Source: Chitinophagaceae bacterium (GTDB lineage Bacteria > Bacteroidota > Bacteroidia > Chitinophagales > Chitinophagaceae). From it: DNA of 64,000 nt. The translations under genes were made by a program, and so were the position numbers. The first letter of the stretch is position 1; the number at the start of each line of letters is the position of its first letter. The stretch is taken from NCBI GenBank assembly GCA_014879565.1, contig JACSRW010000030.1:91092-155091 (forward strand), written 5' to 3'. The notes under the pieces are model-generated. The model was not told the DNA's origin. It saw nothing but the letters and a program-made list of their open reading frames with translations, and did not search any database. Below are positions 1 to 8,968 of this stretch, in pieces.

Positions 1-405
1 TCCGACTACGGGCCCAATTATCTCCGGAATATCGGCATCCTGAACCTGCATGGCAACACACAGCCAGTTTCCTCTAATCCGGATGCCAGCTGGGCCGGGG
101 GAGGAAATGCGCAACCAACCCTGGGTACCGGTAATAGCTGGTATACCCAGCTGGGTTATGTGTTACCCAAACTGAAAAACGGTACATCGTTTATGCCTTA
201 TGCCACTTTTACCTATAAAAATTTTGACCGGATCGGCAAGGCATCGGGGCAGTTTGACCTGGGTATGCATTATCTGCTCAGCGGTCATAATGCCAAGGTT
301 ACACTTCAATACAGCAGCCGGCCCGTATATAAAACTGTTGCCGGTAATCCCGCACGCAACGGATCAAAAGGCGAACTGATTCTCCAGACACATATTTTTC
401 TCTAA
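1..405 (+). CDS. C-terminal part of an outer-membrane porin (phosphate-selective porin O/P-like)
   Basis: The reading frame is open from the first base of the window and stops at 405, so only the last 134 residues are present and the start lies outside. The visible part alternates short hydrophobic/aromatic strands with polar turns (for example LGYVLPKLKNG, FMPYATFTYKNF, AKVTLQYSSRP) and ends in a short strand with a terminal hydrophobic pair. This is the pattern of the last strands of an outer-membrane beta-barrel. The style matches Bacteroidota porins of the OprP/OprO group. The symporter gene starts 18 bases downstream, so porin and symporter may be co-transcribed, which would give an outer-plus-inner membrane uptake route. 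The family call is from pattern only; another 16-18-strand barrel is possible. Confidence 0.6.
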   Translation, partial: SDYGPNYLRNIGILNLHGNTQPVSSNPDASWAGGGNAQPTLGTGNSWYTQLGYVLPKLKNGTSFMPYATFTYKNFDRIGKASGQFDLGMHYLLSGHNAKVTLQYSSRPVYKTVAGNPARNGSKGELILQTHIFL

Positions 406-423
406 ACCAAAAATCAACCCAAC

Positions 424-1998
424 ATGAGTTTTCAAACAGAAAAAAAGGGGCTGGCCGGTATCATCGCGGCTTCCTCCGTGGGTACGCTGATCGAATGGTA
501 CGACTTCTATATTTTCGGAAGTCTGGCCACCATCATTGCCACCAAATTCTTTCCTTCAGGCAACCAGACCCTGGCCCTGCTTTCCACCCTGGCCACTTTT
601 GCGGCCGGTTTTGTGGTGCGTCCTTTCGGCGCTCTTTTCTTCGGCAGACTGGGCGACCTGATCGGCCGGAAATATACTTTCCTGCTGACCCTGGTACTGA
701 TGGGACTGTCCACTTTCCTTATTGGCTGTATACCGGGTTATGATACCATCGGCATCTTTGCGCCCATCCTGGTACTTATCCTGCGTCTGCTCCAGGGCCT
801 GGCACTTGGGGGCGAATACGGCGGTGCCGCCACCTATGTGGCCGAACACTCCCCGGCGGAAAGAAGAGGTTTCTGGACTTCCTGGATTCAGACCACGGCC
901 ACTATTGGTCTTTTTGTTTCCCTGCTGGTGATTATTACGGTAAAAGGCGCGATGAGCGAGCAATCATTCAGTGACTGGGGATGGCGGGTTCCCTTCTGGA
1001 TTTCTATCATCATGGTGGGTATTTCCATTGTTATCCGGATGCGGATGTCGGAATCACCCCTGTTCGCCAAGGTAAAAGCGGAGGGCAAACACTCTGTCAA
1101 TCCCCTCAAAGAAAGTTTCGGCCATAAACTCAATTTCAAATTCGTACTGCTGGCATTATTCGGTGCCACGATGGGGCAGGGTGTTGTCTGGTACACCGGT
1201 CAGTTCTATGCCCTGAGTTTTATCCAGAACACCCTGAGTGTGGATGTATCACAGGCCAGCCGGCTGATTATGTGGGCCCTTCTCTTTGGCACGCCATTTT
1301 TTGTTTTCTTCGGCTGGTTATCCGACCGGATAGGCCGGAAATGGATCATGATGTTCGGAATGCTGATTGCGATCCTGAGTTACCGCTATATTTATTCTTC
1401 CATGTATGAAGCCGGTAGTGTGCAGGTAAAAACTGAAATTGCCGCCCGCACCACTACCGAAGAAAAAACACAGGCAGATCCCAAAACAGCCGGCGACAGT
1501 ATCCGGGTCACCACCACCCAAAAAACCTATGAAGACGGCACCACCTACAAAGAAGTAAAAAAACTGCATCTGCACGCCGACCCGGGTAAGGCAGATCTGA
1601 AAAAAGATGTCACTGTTAACAAAACGGTGGTACTGGATGGCAGTTCATTCTGGAAACTGGTGTTCTGGGTATTTGTCCAGGTATTGTTTGTAACCATGGT
1701 ATACGGACCGATTGCTGCCTTCCTGGTGGAAATGTTCCCCACCCGTATCCGGTATACATCTATGTCGCTCCCCTATCATATCGGTAATGGCATTTTCGGC
1801 GGATTGCTGCCCGCAGTCGCTACTTTCCTGGCTACCAAGGCCACACAGGCAAATGAAGCCGCGAAAGCAGCCGGCGCAGCACTTCCCTATGACAAACCCT
1901 TCCTGGAAGGGCTCTGGTACCCGATTATTATTGCCGGTGTCAGCTTTATCATAGGTGTCCTGTATATCAACGGGGAGGATAACCGGATTGAAGATTAA
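424..1998 (+). CDS. MFS transporter, metabolite:H+ symporter (MHS/ProP-like) with an extra soluble loop
   Basis: This is a 524-residue major-facilitator protein. The N-terminal motif GTLIEWYDFYIFG (residues 20-32), the loop RLGDLIGRK (75-83) and the second loop WLSDRIGRK (298-306) are typical of the MHS subfamily, which imports organic acids or osmolytes (citrate, shikimate, proline/betaine) with protons. About 80 polar, Thr/Lys-rich residues (roughly 328-408) interrupt the second half, where most MHS proteins have a short loop; topology would place this segment outside the membrane. The ATG at 424 is supported by an immediate match to the family N-terminus. Its neighbours (porin upstream, sensor kinase and acyl-CoA synthetase downstream) suggest a carboxylate substrate, but the substrate is not readable from the sequence. 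Confidence 0.88.
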   Translation: MSFQTEKKGLAGIIAASSVGTLIEWYDFYIFGSLATIIATKFFPSGNQTLALLSTLATFAAGFVVRPFGALFFGRLGDLIGRKYTFLLTLVLMGLSTFLIGCIPGYDTIGIFAPILVLILRLLQGLALGGEYGGAATYVAEHSPAERRGFWTSWIQTTATIGLFVSLLVIITVKGAMSEQSFSDWGWRVPFWISIIMVGISIVIRMRMSESPLFAKVKAEGKHSVNPLKESFGHKLNFKFVLLALFGATMGQGVVWYTGQFYALSFIQNTLSVDVSQASRLIMWALLFGTPFFVFFGWLSDRIGRKWIMMFGMLIAILSYRYIYSSMYEAGSVQVKTEIAARTTTEEKTQADPKTAGDSIRVTTTQKTYEDGTTYKEVKKLHLHADPGKADLKKDVTVNKTVVLDGSSFWKLVFWVFVQVLFVTMVYGPIAAFLVEMFPTRIRYTSMSLPYHIGNGIFGGLLPAVATFLATKATQANEAAKAAGAALPYDKPFLEGLWYPIIIAGVSFIIGVLYINGEDNRIED

Positions 1999-2030
1999 CC
2001 CGATTCATTAACTTTATTAAAGAGAAAATT

Positions 2031-2288
2031 ATGAACCTGATCAGAAAATATATGGGATTTGTCTGGATGGCGCTGGCTATTGCGGCCGGGTACTACCTGA
2101 TCGTATCCCAGGCTATTCCCAAATTTGAAAGCCCCAAACCCGAAGACCGGATACCGGCGATTATCTATGCTTTTATCCTGACCCCGATTATCGTGGGCGG
2201 ACTGATGGTATTTGGTTATTATGCCATCACCAGTGAGTATGACATCTATGAGGATCCGGAACACCACCTGCATATAAAAGAGGATTAA
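2031..2288 (+). CDS. Small two-TM membrane protein following the symporter
   Basis: This 85-residue protein has two predicted membrane spans (about residues 8-27 and 44-66) and an acidic, His-containing tail (YEDPEHHLHIKED). It starts 32 bases after the symporter stop and is on the same strand. I recognise the general type, a short conserved protein accompanying MHS symporters in Bacteroidota, but I cannot name a function. An accessory or stabilising role for the transporter is an inference from the position only. Confidence 0.7.
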   Translation: MNLIRKYMGFVWMALAIAAGYYLIVSQAIPKFESPKPEDRIPAIIYAFILTPIIVGGLMVFGYYAITSEYDIYEDPEHHLHIKED

Positions 2289-2381
2289 AGAGCTTCTTTT
2301 TCCGGGTTGATTTTGCCGGGAATAACATTCTTTCCTAAATTCAGGTTTGGGAAGACTGTTATTCCCTTTTTTATTACTGCT

Positions 2382-2597
2382 ATGCCCGACCGGATCAAAC
2401 GTCAACGTTTTATATTCCTTTCCCTGCTTTTGCTGGCCCTTTTTGTTTTTCCGCTGATCAGCCTGGCGGATAAACCGGTTCGAATCGGCGGAATACCTTT
2501 GCTGTTTGTTTATTTTTTTACGGTTTGGCTGATAGCCATCGGACTCCTGTACCGGTATGCAGAAAAGAATAATAAGCCCCCCGGACCCTTTTCATGA
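2382..2597 (+). CDS. Small two-TM protein overlapping the sensor kinase gene
   Basis: The protein is 71 residues, with a basic start (MPDRIKRQR) and two hydrophobic spans (about 9-28 and 37-57). The ATG at 2382 is chosen over an in-frame TTG at 2307 because it gives a clean basic start before the first span. The stop overlaps the start of the SSS-kinase in an ATGA arrangement (2594-2597), so the two are probably translationally coupled. Many sodium/solute symporters are encoded next to a short two-TM partner (DUF485, DUF4212, DUF3311 types). This gene has that position and topology, but I cannot assign it to one of those families by motif. Confidence 0.65.
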   Translation: MPDRIKRQRFIFLSLLLLALFVFPLISLADKPVRIGGIPLLFVYFFTVWLIAIGLLYRYAEKNNKPPGPFS

Positions 2598-5296
2598 GTA
2601 ACTGGATTGTCATAGCGGGAGCCCTGCTCTATCTCTGCCTGCTGTTCGGGGTAGCCTGGTATGCAGAACACCGGCAACGTCATGGCCGCAGCCTTATTAA
2701 TAACCCGTATGTATATGCGTTTTCGCTGGCTGTTTACTGTACGGCCTGGACTTTTTACGGAAGTGTGGGACAAGCCTCTCAGAAAGGAATAGAATTCCTG
2801 GCTGTCTATATCGGGCCCACCATTATGGCGGCCCTTTTCTGGCCTGTTTTGCGCAAACTGATCCGCATTTGTAAAGTTCAGCGCATCAACAGTCTGGCCG
2901 ATTTTATTTCCACCCGTTATGGCAAAAACTTTTCACTGGCCGTGGTGGTCACCCTGCTCTGCGTCATTGGCATTATTCCTTACATCGCCCTGCAGCTGAA
3001 AGCGATTTCCTCCAGCATGAATATTCTTTCAGGCAGTGCGGCGCACCAGGGTCTCAGGGGTATTCTGAGCGACAATACACTATATATTTCTGTGGGATTG
3101 CTGTTTTTTATCATTCTGTTTGGTACCCGCTCCATAGATGCTTCAGAAAAACATACCGGTCTGGTAGCGGCCGTGGCTTTTGAATCAGTGGTCAAACTGA
3201 TTGCCTTTCTTGCTGCCGGACTCTTTGTAACCTATGGCTTATTTGACGGCTTCACTGATATTTTCAACCGGGTGGAAAGCCATACGGGTATGCGGGACCT
3301 TTTTCTTTTCTCCGGAACTCAATCCTACACCACCTGGACAGGGCTGGTATTACTGTCCATGCTGGCCGTGGTATTTCTTCCCCGTCAGTTTCAGCTGGCT
3401 GTTGTGGAAAATGTACAGGAAAGTCACCTGAAAAAGGCCATCTGGCTTTTCCCGCTGTATTTATTCCTGATCACCCTCTTTGTACTGCCGGTTGCATTTG
3501 GCGGACGCCTGCTCTTAGGCGAAAGCGGCATCAGTGCCGACAATTATGTACTGGCGCTTCCGATGCAGCAGGGTGCGGGCTGGCTGAGCCTTTTTATTTT
3601 TATCGGAGGCTTTTCGGCTGCCACCAGTATGATCATTGTGGAAACGATAGCCATCAGCACCATGATGAGTAATAATATTGCCACCCCCCTGCTGCTGACC
3701 ACAAGGCATTTTACCATCAGAAGAGACGGACAGCTAAAAGGACTGATCCTGCAGATCCGGCGTCTCAGTATCCTGCTGATTATCGCCCTGGCCTATTTAT
3801 ACGATAAACTGGTGGCGCAGCATTTCAGCCTGGTCTCAATCGGTATGGTATCCTTTGCCGCAGTGGCACAACTGGCCCCTTCTGTACTGGGTGGTATATA
3901 CTGGAAAAATGCCTCACAGAAAGGAGCCATGGCCGGTATGCTGACCGGTTTTGCCATCTGGTTTTACACCGCAGTGGTACCCTCCATGGCCAGTGCCGGC
4001 ATCGTACCACTGGAACTGATTGATAACGGACCCTGGAATATTCAGTGGCTGCGGCCTTTGTCGTTTTTTGGCATGGAAAGCATGGATTCGGTCACCCATT
4101 GTTTTTTCTGGAGCATGCTTTTCAATTTACTGGTTTTTGTTGCCGTTTCCCTGCACAGCAGCCGGTCGGCACAGGAAATTTACCAGGCGGAAATGTTTGT
4201 GGATATATTCCGGCATTCGGGGCCGGGAGAAAATAATGTGGTATGGAAAGGCACGGCGTACCTGCCTGACCTGAATTCCTTACTGGGTAATTTCCTGGGT
4301 CAGGAAAGGGCAGAGAAAATTATCAGCGGTTATGCGCAGCGGAATAAAATCTCCCTGGAAGGGAAAAAAGCGGATCCCCGGCTGGTCAACTTTGCGGAAA
4401 AGGTACTGAGCGGAGTAATCGGTTCTGCCTCGGCCCGTATAATGGTCAGTAGTGTGACGAAAGAAGAAGAACTCAAGATCAATGAGGTCATCCATATTCT
4501 GCGGGAATCGCAGCAGATGATGGAACTTAATAAAGAGTTACGCCGGAAATCTGCCGACTTGCAGAAAGCCACCGAACAGCTGACGGTGGTAAATGCCCAG
4601 CTGAAGGATATGGATATGGTAAAAGATGAGTTTCTCTATACGGTAACCCATGAACTGCGAACGCCGCTTACTTCCATACGGGCCATGGCCGAATTGGTAC
4701 ACGACAATCCCGATATGGAACCTGCACAGCAACAGCAGTTCCTGTCAGGTATGATCCGGGAAACCGAACGGCTCAGTCACCTGATCACCCAGGTACTTAA
4801 CCTGGAAAAATATGAGAGCGGCCGCCAGCAACTGAATCTTTCCCCGGTGATGCTGAATACTCTGATCAGGGAATCGGTACAGTCGGTCACGCCCCTGGCC
4901 CTGGAAAAAAATGCAGTTATCACTTTACAGATACCCGATTCTATGTTCATTATCCGCTGTGATGCCGACCTGGTAATGCAGGTAATGAACAACCTGCTCT
5001 CCAATGCAATCAAATTTGTAGACCGGGATACGGGCCAGATACGGGTCAGCCTTCACCAGGAAGCCGGTGAATTACAGGTTTGGGTGGAAGACAACGGCAA
5101 AGGCATACCTGCTGAATTACATGAACTGGTATTTGATAAATTCTTCCAGGCCCGTAACCAGACCCTGAAGAAGCCGCAGGGAAGCGGACTGGGGCTGGCG
5201 ATCTGTAAAAAAATCATTGAAATGCACGGAGGCAGAATCCGGGTGGAAAGTGAAGAAGGAAAGGGATCGAAGTTTATCTTTACACTGCCTGATTAA
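2594..5296 (+). CDS. Sodium/solute symporter-histidine kinase fusion (CrbS/CbrA-like sensor)
   Basis: This 900-residue hybrid has residues 1 to about 525 as a multi-span SSS-family transporter domain (PutP type). It is followed by a linker and a coiled coil (about 620-675), then a complete kinase core: H-box THELRTPLTSI with phospho-acceptor H686, N-box NNLLSNAIKF near 800, G1 box VEDNGKGIP and G2 box GSGLGLAICKK near 870. Relatives include CbrA (histidine/carbon control) and CrbS, which controls acetyl-CoA synthetase in gamma-proteobacteria. The kinase is followed by a receiver gene and then a PrpE-type synthetase, the same logic as CrbSR-acs. I infer that the transporter domain senses or carries a carboxylate and tunes the downstream gene. 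No PAS domain is evident between the two halves. Confidence 0.9.
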   Translation: MSNWIVIAGALLYLCLLFGVAWYAEHRQRHGRSLINNPYVYAFSLAVYCTAWTFYGSVGQASQKGIEFLAVYIGPTIMAALFWPVLRKLIRICKVQRINSLADFISTRYGKNFSLAVVVTLLCVIGIIPYIALQLKAISSSMNILSGSAAHQGLRGILSDNTLYISVGLLFFIILFGTRSIDASEKHTGLVAAVAFESVVKLIAFLAAGLFVTYGLFDGFTDIFNRVESHTGMRDLFLFSGTQSYTTWTGLVLLSMLAVVFLPRQFQLAVVENVQESHLKKAIWLFPLYLFLITLFVLPVAFGGRLLLGESGISADNYVLALPMQQGAGWLSLFIFIGGFSAATSMIIVETIAISTMMSNNIATPLLLTTRHFTIRRDGQLKGLILQIRRLSILLIIALAYLYDKLVAQHFSLVSIGMVSFAAVAQLAPSVLGGIYWKNASQKGAMAGMLTGFAIWFYTAVVPSMASAGIVPLELIDNGPWNIQWLRPLSFFGMESMDSVTHCFFWSMLFNLLVFVAVSLHSSRSAQEIYQAEMFVDIFRHSGPGENNVVWKGTAYLPDLNSLLGNFLGQERAEKIISGYAQRNKISLEGKKADPRLVNFAEKVLSGVIGSASARIMVSSVTKEEELKINEVIHILRESQQMMELNKELRRKSADLQKATEQLTVVNAQLKDMDMVKDEFLYTVTHELRTPLTSIRAMAELVHDNPDMEPAQQQQFLSGMIRETERLSHLITQVLNLEKYESGRQQLNLSPVMLNTLIRESVQSVTPLALEKNAVITLQIPDSMFIIRCDADLVMQVMNNLLSNAIKFVDRDTGQIRVSLHQEAGELQVWVEDNGKGIPAELHELVFDKFFQARNQTLKKPQGSGLGLAICKKIIEMHGGRIRVESEEGKGSKFIFTLPD

Positions 5297-5316
5297 AAAA
5301 ACCAAACCTGTTCCGC

Positions 5317-5688
5317 GTGGCTGAACCCAAAAAAATACTGGTGGTGGATGATGATCCGTATATCCTGATGTCGCTTGAGTTCCTGATGAAAAAGAACGGC
5401 TTTGACGTTATGGTAGCCCGCAACGGAACCGAAGCCCTGGAACTGGCGGGCAAACAGGTACCCGATATAGTATTGCTGGATATCATGATGCCGGATGTGG
5501 ACGGATATGCCATCTGCAAACACATCAAATCCAGCAAAAAACTCAAAGAAGCCAAAGTAGTATTTATGAGCGCCAAAAGCCGTGAGGCCGATATAAAAAA
5601 AGGGTATGAACTGGGCGCCTCTCTCTATATCACCAAACCCTTCAGCACCCGTCAGCTGCTCAAGCAGGTTCAGGAACTGATCAGCTGA
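5317..5688 (+). CDS. Stand-alone response regulator receiver (CheY-like)
   Basis: This 123-residue protein consists only of a receiver domain. It has the acidic pocket D11-D13, phospho-acceptor D55 (LLDIMMPD), switch Ser85 and conserved Lys107 (ITKPF). There is no DNA-binding or other output domain. It begins with GTG at 5317, 20 bases after the kinase stop, and no ATG lies upstream in frame within the gap. It is almost certainly the partner of the upstream SSS-kinase. In the CrbSR system the regulator has a LuxR-type DNA-binding domain, so here the output must pass through another protein or through protein-protein contact. Confidence 0.93.
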   Translation: MAEPKKILVVDDDPYILMSLEFLMKKNGFDVMVARNGTEALELAGKQVPDIVLLDIMMPDVDGYAICKHIKSSKKLKEAKVVFMSAKSREADIKKGYELGASLYITKPFSTRQLLKQVQELIS

Positions 5689-5710
5689 ACAAAATCCTGG
5701 TTAATTGGTA

Positions 5711-5718
5711 TATTTTTG
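5711..5718 (+). promoter_or_regulatory. Candidate -7 box (TATTTTTG) for the acyl-CoA synthetase gene
   Basis: TATTTTTG matches the Bacteroidota -7 consensus TAnnTTTG and would start a leader of about 40 bases before the ATG at 5766. A second, one-base-short box (TAATTTG, 5742-5748) lies nearer the gene. No TTTG at the usual spacing is present for the -33 element of the first box, so the call is weak. Confidence 0.3.
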
Positions 5719-5765
5719 ATGCCCGGGCAAGGGGGTGGTTGTAATTTGTAGTAACGAATTGCACC

Positions 5766-7670
5766 ATGGAAAAATACCGCTCCTTTTACCGTCAGAGTAT
5801 CGAAGACAAAGAAAATTTCTGGGCCGCACAGGCCCGGCGTATTCATTGGTTCAGGGAACCTTCTGTGATACTGTCACAGAATGAAAAGGGATTTTACCGT
5901 TGGTTTGCTGATGGCGAGCTCAATCTTTGCTGGTTATGCCTGGATGAACAGGTAAACCATGGCCGGGGAGAACAGACAGCCCTGCTCTACGATTCTCCGG
6001 TCTCCCATACAAAACAAAGCTTCACTTATTTTGCATTGCTGGACAAGGTCAGCCGTTTTGCCGGAGGGCTTTTACAACTTGGCATCCGCAAAGGTGATAC
6101 GGTTGTGATCTATATGCCGATGATCCCGGAGGCCGTGATTGCCATGCTGGCCTGTGCCCGTATCGGCGCGATTCACTCGGTGGTATTTGGCGGATTTGCC
6201 CCGCATGAGCTGGCTATGCGGATTGACGATGCCCATCCGAAAGCCATTATTTCGGCGAGTTACGGTATCGAATTTGACAAAATCATTCCGTATAAACCAC
6301 TTGTTGACCGCGCCATAGAAGAAGCGCTGCATAAACCACCACTCCATATTTTTTATGAACGTACACCCGGGTATGATCAGCTGGACGGCAAAGGGGAAAT
6401 CGATTATAACAGTCTGTTAGAAGCTGACCCGGCTCCATGTGTACCGGTACTATCCACAGATCCGCTCTATATCCTGTATACCTCCGGCACAACCGGTAAA
6501 CCCAAGGGGATTATCCGGGACCATGGCGGGTATGCCACAGCGCTTAAGTTCAGTATGGATTATATCTATAATGCGGCTCCGGATGAAGTATTCTGGGCAG
6601 CCAGCGATGTGGGCTGGGTGGTAGGCCACAGCTATATCGTGTATGGTCCCCTGCTGCAGGGATGTACAACGATCTTATATGAAGGAAAACCTGTCCGCAC
6701 ACCCGATGCCGGCGCTTTCTGGCGGATGATCAGTGAGTATAAAGTGAATGTGATGTTTACAGCCCCAACGGCCATCCGGGCGATAAAAAAGGAAGATCAC
6801 GAAGGAGAAAAACTGAAACAGTATGATCTGCAATCCCTCAAATATCTTTTCCTGGCCGGTGAGCGCTGTGATCCGCCCACTTATCACTGGATCAAGGACC
6901 TGTTGCAGATACCGGTGATTGACCACTGGTGGCAGACTGAAACAGGCTGGCCCATGGTGGGAATTATGATGGGCCTGGAAGTTTTGCCTCCCCGGGCCGG
7001 TTCAGCCGGTTTACCGGTTTGCGGATATGAGCTGCATATACTGTCTGATGAAGGCGATGAACTGGAAAAAGGCAAAGAAGGGTATATCGCGGTTAAATTG
7101 CCCCTGCCTCCCGGCTGCCTGCCTACTTTATGGAACAATGATGACCGGTTTATAGCGGGTTACCTGCAGCATTTTCCCGGTTATTACCAGACCGGGGATG
7201 GTGGTTACCTGGACCAGGATGGATATTGTTATATCATGGGCAGGGTGGATGATGTGATCAATGTCAGCGGTCACCGGCTGAGTACCGGGGAAATGGAAGA
7301 ACTGGTAGCTTCACACCCGGCTATTGCCGAGTGTGCCGTGATGGGTATTGCCGATGAATTAAGGGGACAGCGGCCGGTAGCCCTGGTTGTCCTGAAAGAC
7401 GGACACCGGGAAGAGGAAGACCTGATTGAAGAGGAACTGGTAGCGCTGATCCGTGAAAAAATCGGGGCTGTGGCTTATTTCCGCAATGCCGCGGTGGTGA
7501 AAAGACTGCCCAAAACGAGAAGCGGAAAAATCCTCCGCAAAACCATCCGGCAGATGGCCGACGGGGAGACATTTACCATACCGTCTACCATTGACGATCC
7601 GCATATACTGGAAGAAATACGGGAAGTACTGGAAGAAAGAAAAATGGGACTTGCCTGGAATAAAATCTGA
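5766..7670 (+). CDS. prpE: Acyl-CoA synthetase, propionyl/acetyl-CoA ligase (PrpE-like)
   Basis: This 634-residue AMP-forming synthetase activates a short carboxylate to its CoA thioester through an acyl-adenylate. It has the N-terminal ACAS region, the P-loop YTSGTTGKPKG (238-248), and the C-terminal signature PKTRSGKILRK with catalytic, normally acetylatable Lys588. The stretch after the P-loop (IIRDHGGYATAL) is of the propionyl-CoA synthetase type rather than the Acs type (usually LHTTGGY), and the length fits PrpE (about 630). It stands 77 bases after the receiver gene, on the same strand as the porin, symporter and kinase. No methylcitrate or methylmalonyl genes are present nearby, so acetate rather than propionate as the physiological substrate cannot be excluded. 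Confidence 0.88.
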   Translation: MEKYRSFYRQSIEDKENFWAAQARRIHWFREPSVILSQNEKGFYRWFADGELNLCWLCLDEQVNHGRGEQTALLYDSPVSHTKQSFTYFALLDKVSRFAGGLLQLGIRKGDTVVIYMPMIPEAVIAMLACARIGAIHSVVFGGFAPHELAMRIDDAHPKAIISASYGIEFDKIIPYKPLVDRAIEEALHKPPLHIFYERTPGYDQLDGKGEIDYNSLLEADPAPCVPVLSTDPLYILYTSGTTGKPKGIIRDHGGYATALKFSMDYIYNAAPDEVFWAASDVGWVVGHSYIVYGPLLQGCTTILYEGKPVRTPDAGAFWRMISEYKVNVMFTAPTAIRAIKKEDHEGEKLKQYDLQSLKYLFLAGERCDPPTYHWIKDLLQIPVIDHWWQTETGWPMVGIMMGLEVLPPRAGSAGLPVCGYELHILSDEGDELEKGKEGYIAVKLPLPPGCLPTLWNNDDRFIAGYLQHFPGYYQTGDGGYLDQDGYCYIMGRVDDVINVSGHRLSTGEMEELVASHPAIAECAVMGIADELRGQRPVALVVLKDGHREEEDLIEEELVALIREKIGAVAYFRNAAVVKRLPKTRSGKILRKTIRQMADGETFTIPSTIDDPHILEEIREVLEERKMGLAWNKI

Positions 7671-7677
7671 TTTTCGT

Positions 7678-8850
7678 CTATTCTTTACCGTTATCAATTC
7701 CCTTTATCGTCTGTTTCATCAGGAAGAGTCCTGCCAGGGCCGCGAACACAGAGGCCGTCAGAATGGCAATTTTGGAAGCCGTTATCATCCCCTCATCACC
7801 AAAAGCCAGCAGGGTGATAAATATGGACATTGTAAATCCGATCCCGGCCAGCATACCAGCTCCCCCCACCATTTTCCAGTTGACTGCCTGTGGCAGCCGA
7901 CAGCAGCCTGCTTTGACCGATAACCAGGTAAAAAGCAGGATACCGGCAGGTTTGCCGAGCAGCAATCCGCCCAGGATACCCAGACTGTTCAGGGAGAGAA
8001 GTGTATTATAAAAACCGGGTTCCAGCCGGATGCCGGTATTGGCCAGTGCAAAAAGCGGCAGAATACCAAAAGCTACCGGGTAGTGAAGTCCGTGCTGTAA
8101 GCGGAAGGAGGGAGAATGTTCATCTCCTTTACCAAAAGGTATGGCAAAAGCCAGCAATACGCCGCTGATGGTGGCGTGTACTCCCGAACGGTACATACAA
8201 TACCACATCAGGGCGCCGGGTACCAGGAAAAAAACAAGCCGGTTCATCCCTTTTTTCCCGGCAATAAAGAGCGCTGCAAAAATCAGGAGTGCCGCCCCGA
8301 GGTACAAAAGAGAGACGGAACTGGTATAAAAAACCGCAATTACCAGGATAGCGCCCAGGTCGTCAATAATGGCCAGTGCGGTCAGAAATATTTTTAAACC
8401 GGCCGGTACATTTTTGCCGGCGAGGGATAAAATTCCCAGTGCAAAAGCAATATCCGTAGCCATCGGAATTCCGAAACCCGCCTGGCCTGCCGTACCCGCA
8501 TTCAGCAGGAAGTGAATTCCCGCAGGCAATAACATGCCCCCCAGCGCGGCTGCCACGGGTAATAAGGCGTTCCGGAAATCCGCAAGTTCCCCGATATAGA
8601 TTTCCCTTTCAATTTCCAGTCCCACCAGCAGGAAAAAAACGGCCATCAGCCCGTCATTGATCCAGTGTGAGAGGGAGAGCCCGCCCAAATAGGTTTGCCA
8701 GAAAGCCGCATAGGCTTCTCCCCAGACCGAATTTGCAATCAGCAGGGAAAGCAGAGTTCCCCCGATCAGCACCAGGCCTCCGGCTTTCTCCGTGTTGAAG
8801 AATTCGGCAAACAGGTTTGTCAGCTTTATGTCAGGTAGCACTCTTTTCAT
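7678..8850 (-). CDS. nhaA: Na+/H+ antiporter NhaA
   Basis: This 390-residue inner-membrane antiporter exchanges internal Na+ for external H+. The diagnostic segments are ATDIAFALGILSL and LAIIDDLGAILVI; the two adjacent Asp residues correspond to the ion-binding pair D163/D164 of E. coli NhaA (388 residues). The frame extends 21 codons upstream, but the ATG at 8848-8850 (MKRVLPDIKLTNLF) gives the family length. It ends 7 bases from the convergent acyl-CoA synthetase gene and diverges from a small plus-strand gene. Together with NhaD at 21844-23121 it brackets the inorganic-carbon genes, consistent with maintenance of a sodium or proton gradient there. Confidence 0.95.
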   Translation of the reverse strand: MKRVLPDIKLTNLFAEFFNTEKAGGLVLIGGTLLSLLIANSVWGEAYAAFWQTYLGGLSLSHWINDGLMAVFFLLVGLEIEREIYIGELADFRNALLPVAAALGGMLLPAGIHFLLNAGTAGQAGFGIPMATDIAFALGILSLAGKNVPAGLKIFLTALAIIDDLGAILVIAVFYTSSVSLLYLGAALLIFAALFIAGKKGMNRLVFFLVPGALMWYCMYRSGVHATISGVLLAFAIPFGKGDEHSPSFRLQHGLHYPVAFGILPLFALANTGIRLEPGFYNTLLSLNSLGILGGLLLGKPAGILLFTWLSVKAGCCRLPQAVNWKMVGGAGMLAGIGFTMSIFITLLAFGDEGMITASKIAILTASVFAALAGLFLMKQTIKGIDNGKE

Positions 8851-8877
8851 AATCGGCTGATTATTAATAGAAAAATA

Positions 8878-8905
8878 CAATATTAAGCAACTGGGTGCTG
8901 CCAAA
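8878..8905 (-). promoter_or_regulatory. Possible nhaA promoter
   Basis: Read on the minus strand, TTTG (8902-8905) is followed after 16 bases by TAATATTG (8878-8885). This is one mismatch from the TAnnTTTG -7 consensus, and it lies 27 bases upstream of the nhaA start. Spacing is slightly short. Confidence 0.3.
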
Positions 8906-8968
8906 AAAATCAATCCGCTTTCTTAAACAAAAGAAGAACCTTATTGTTATATACCGGACTAAACCTGC

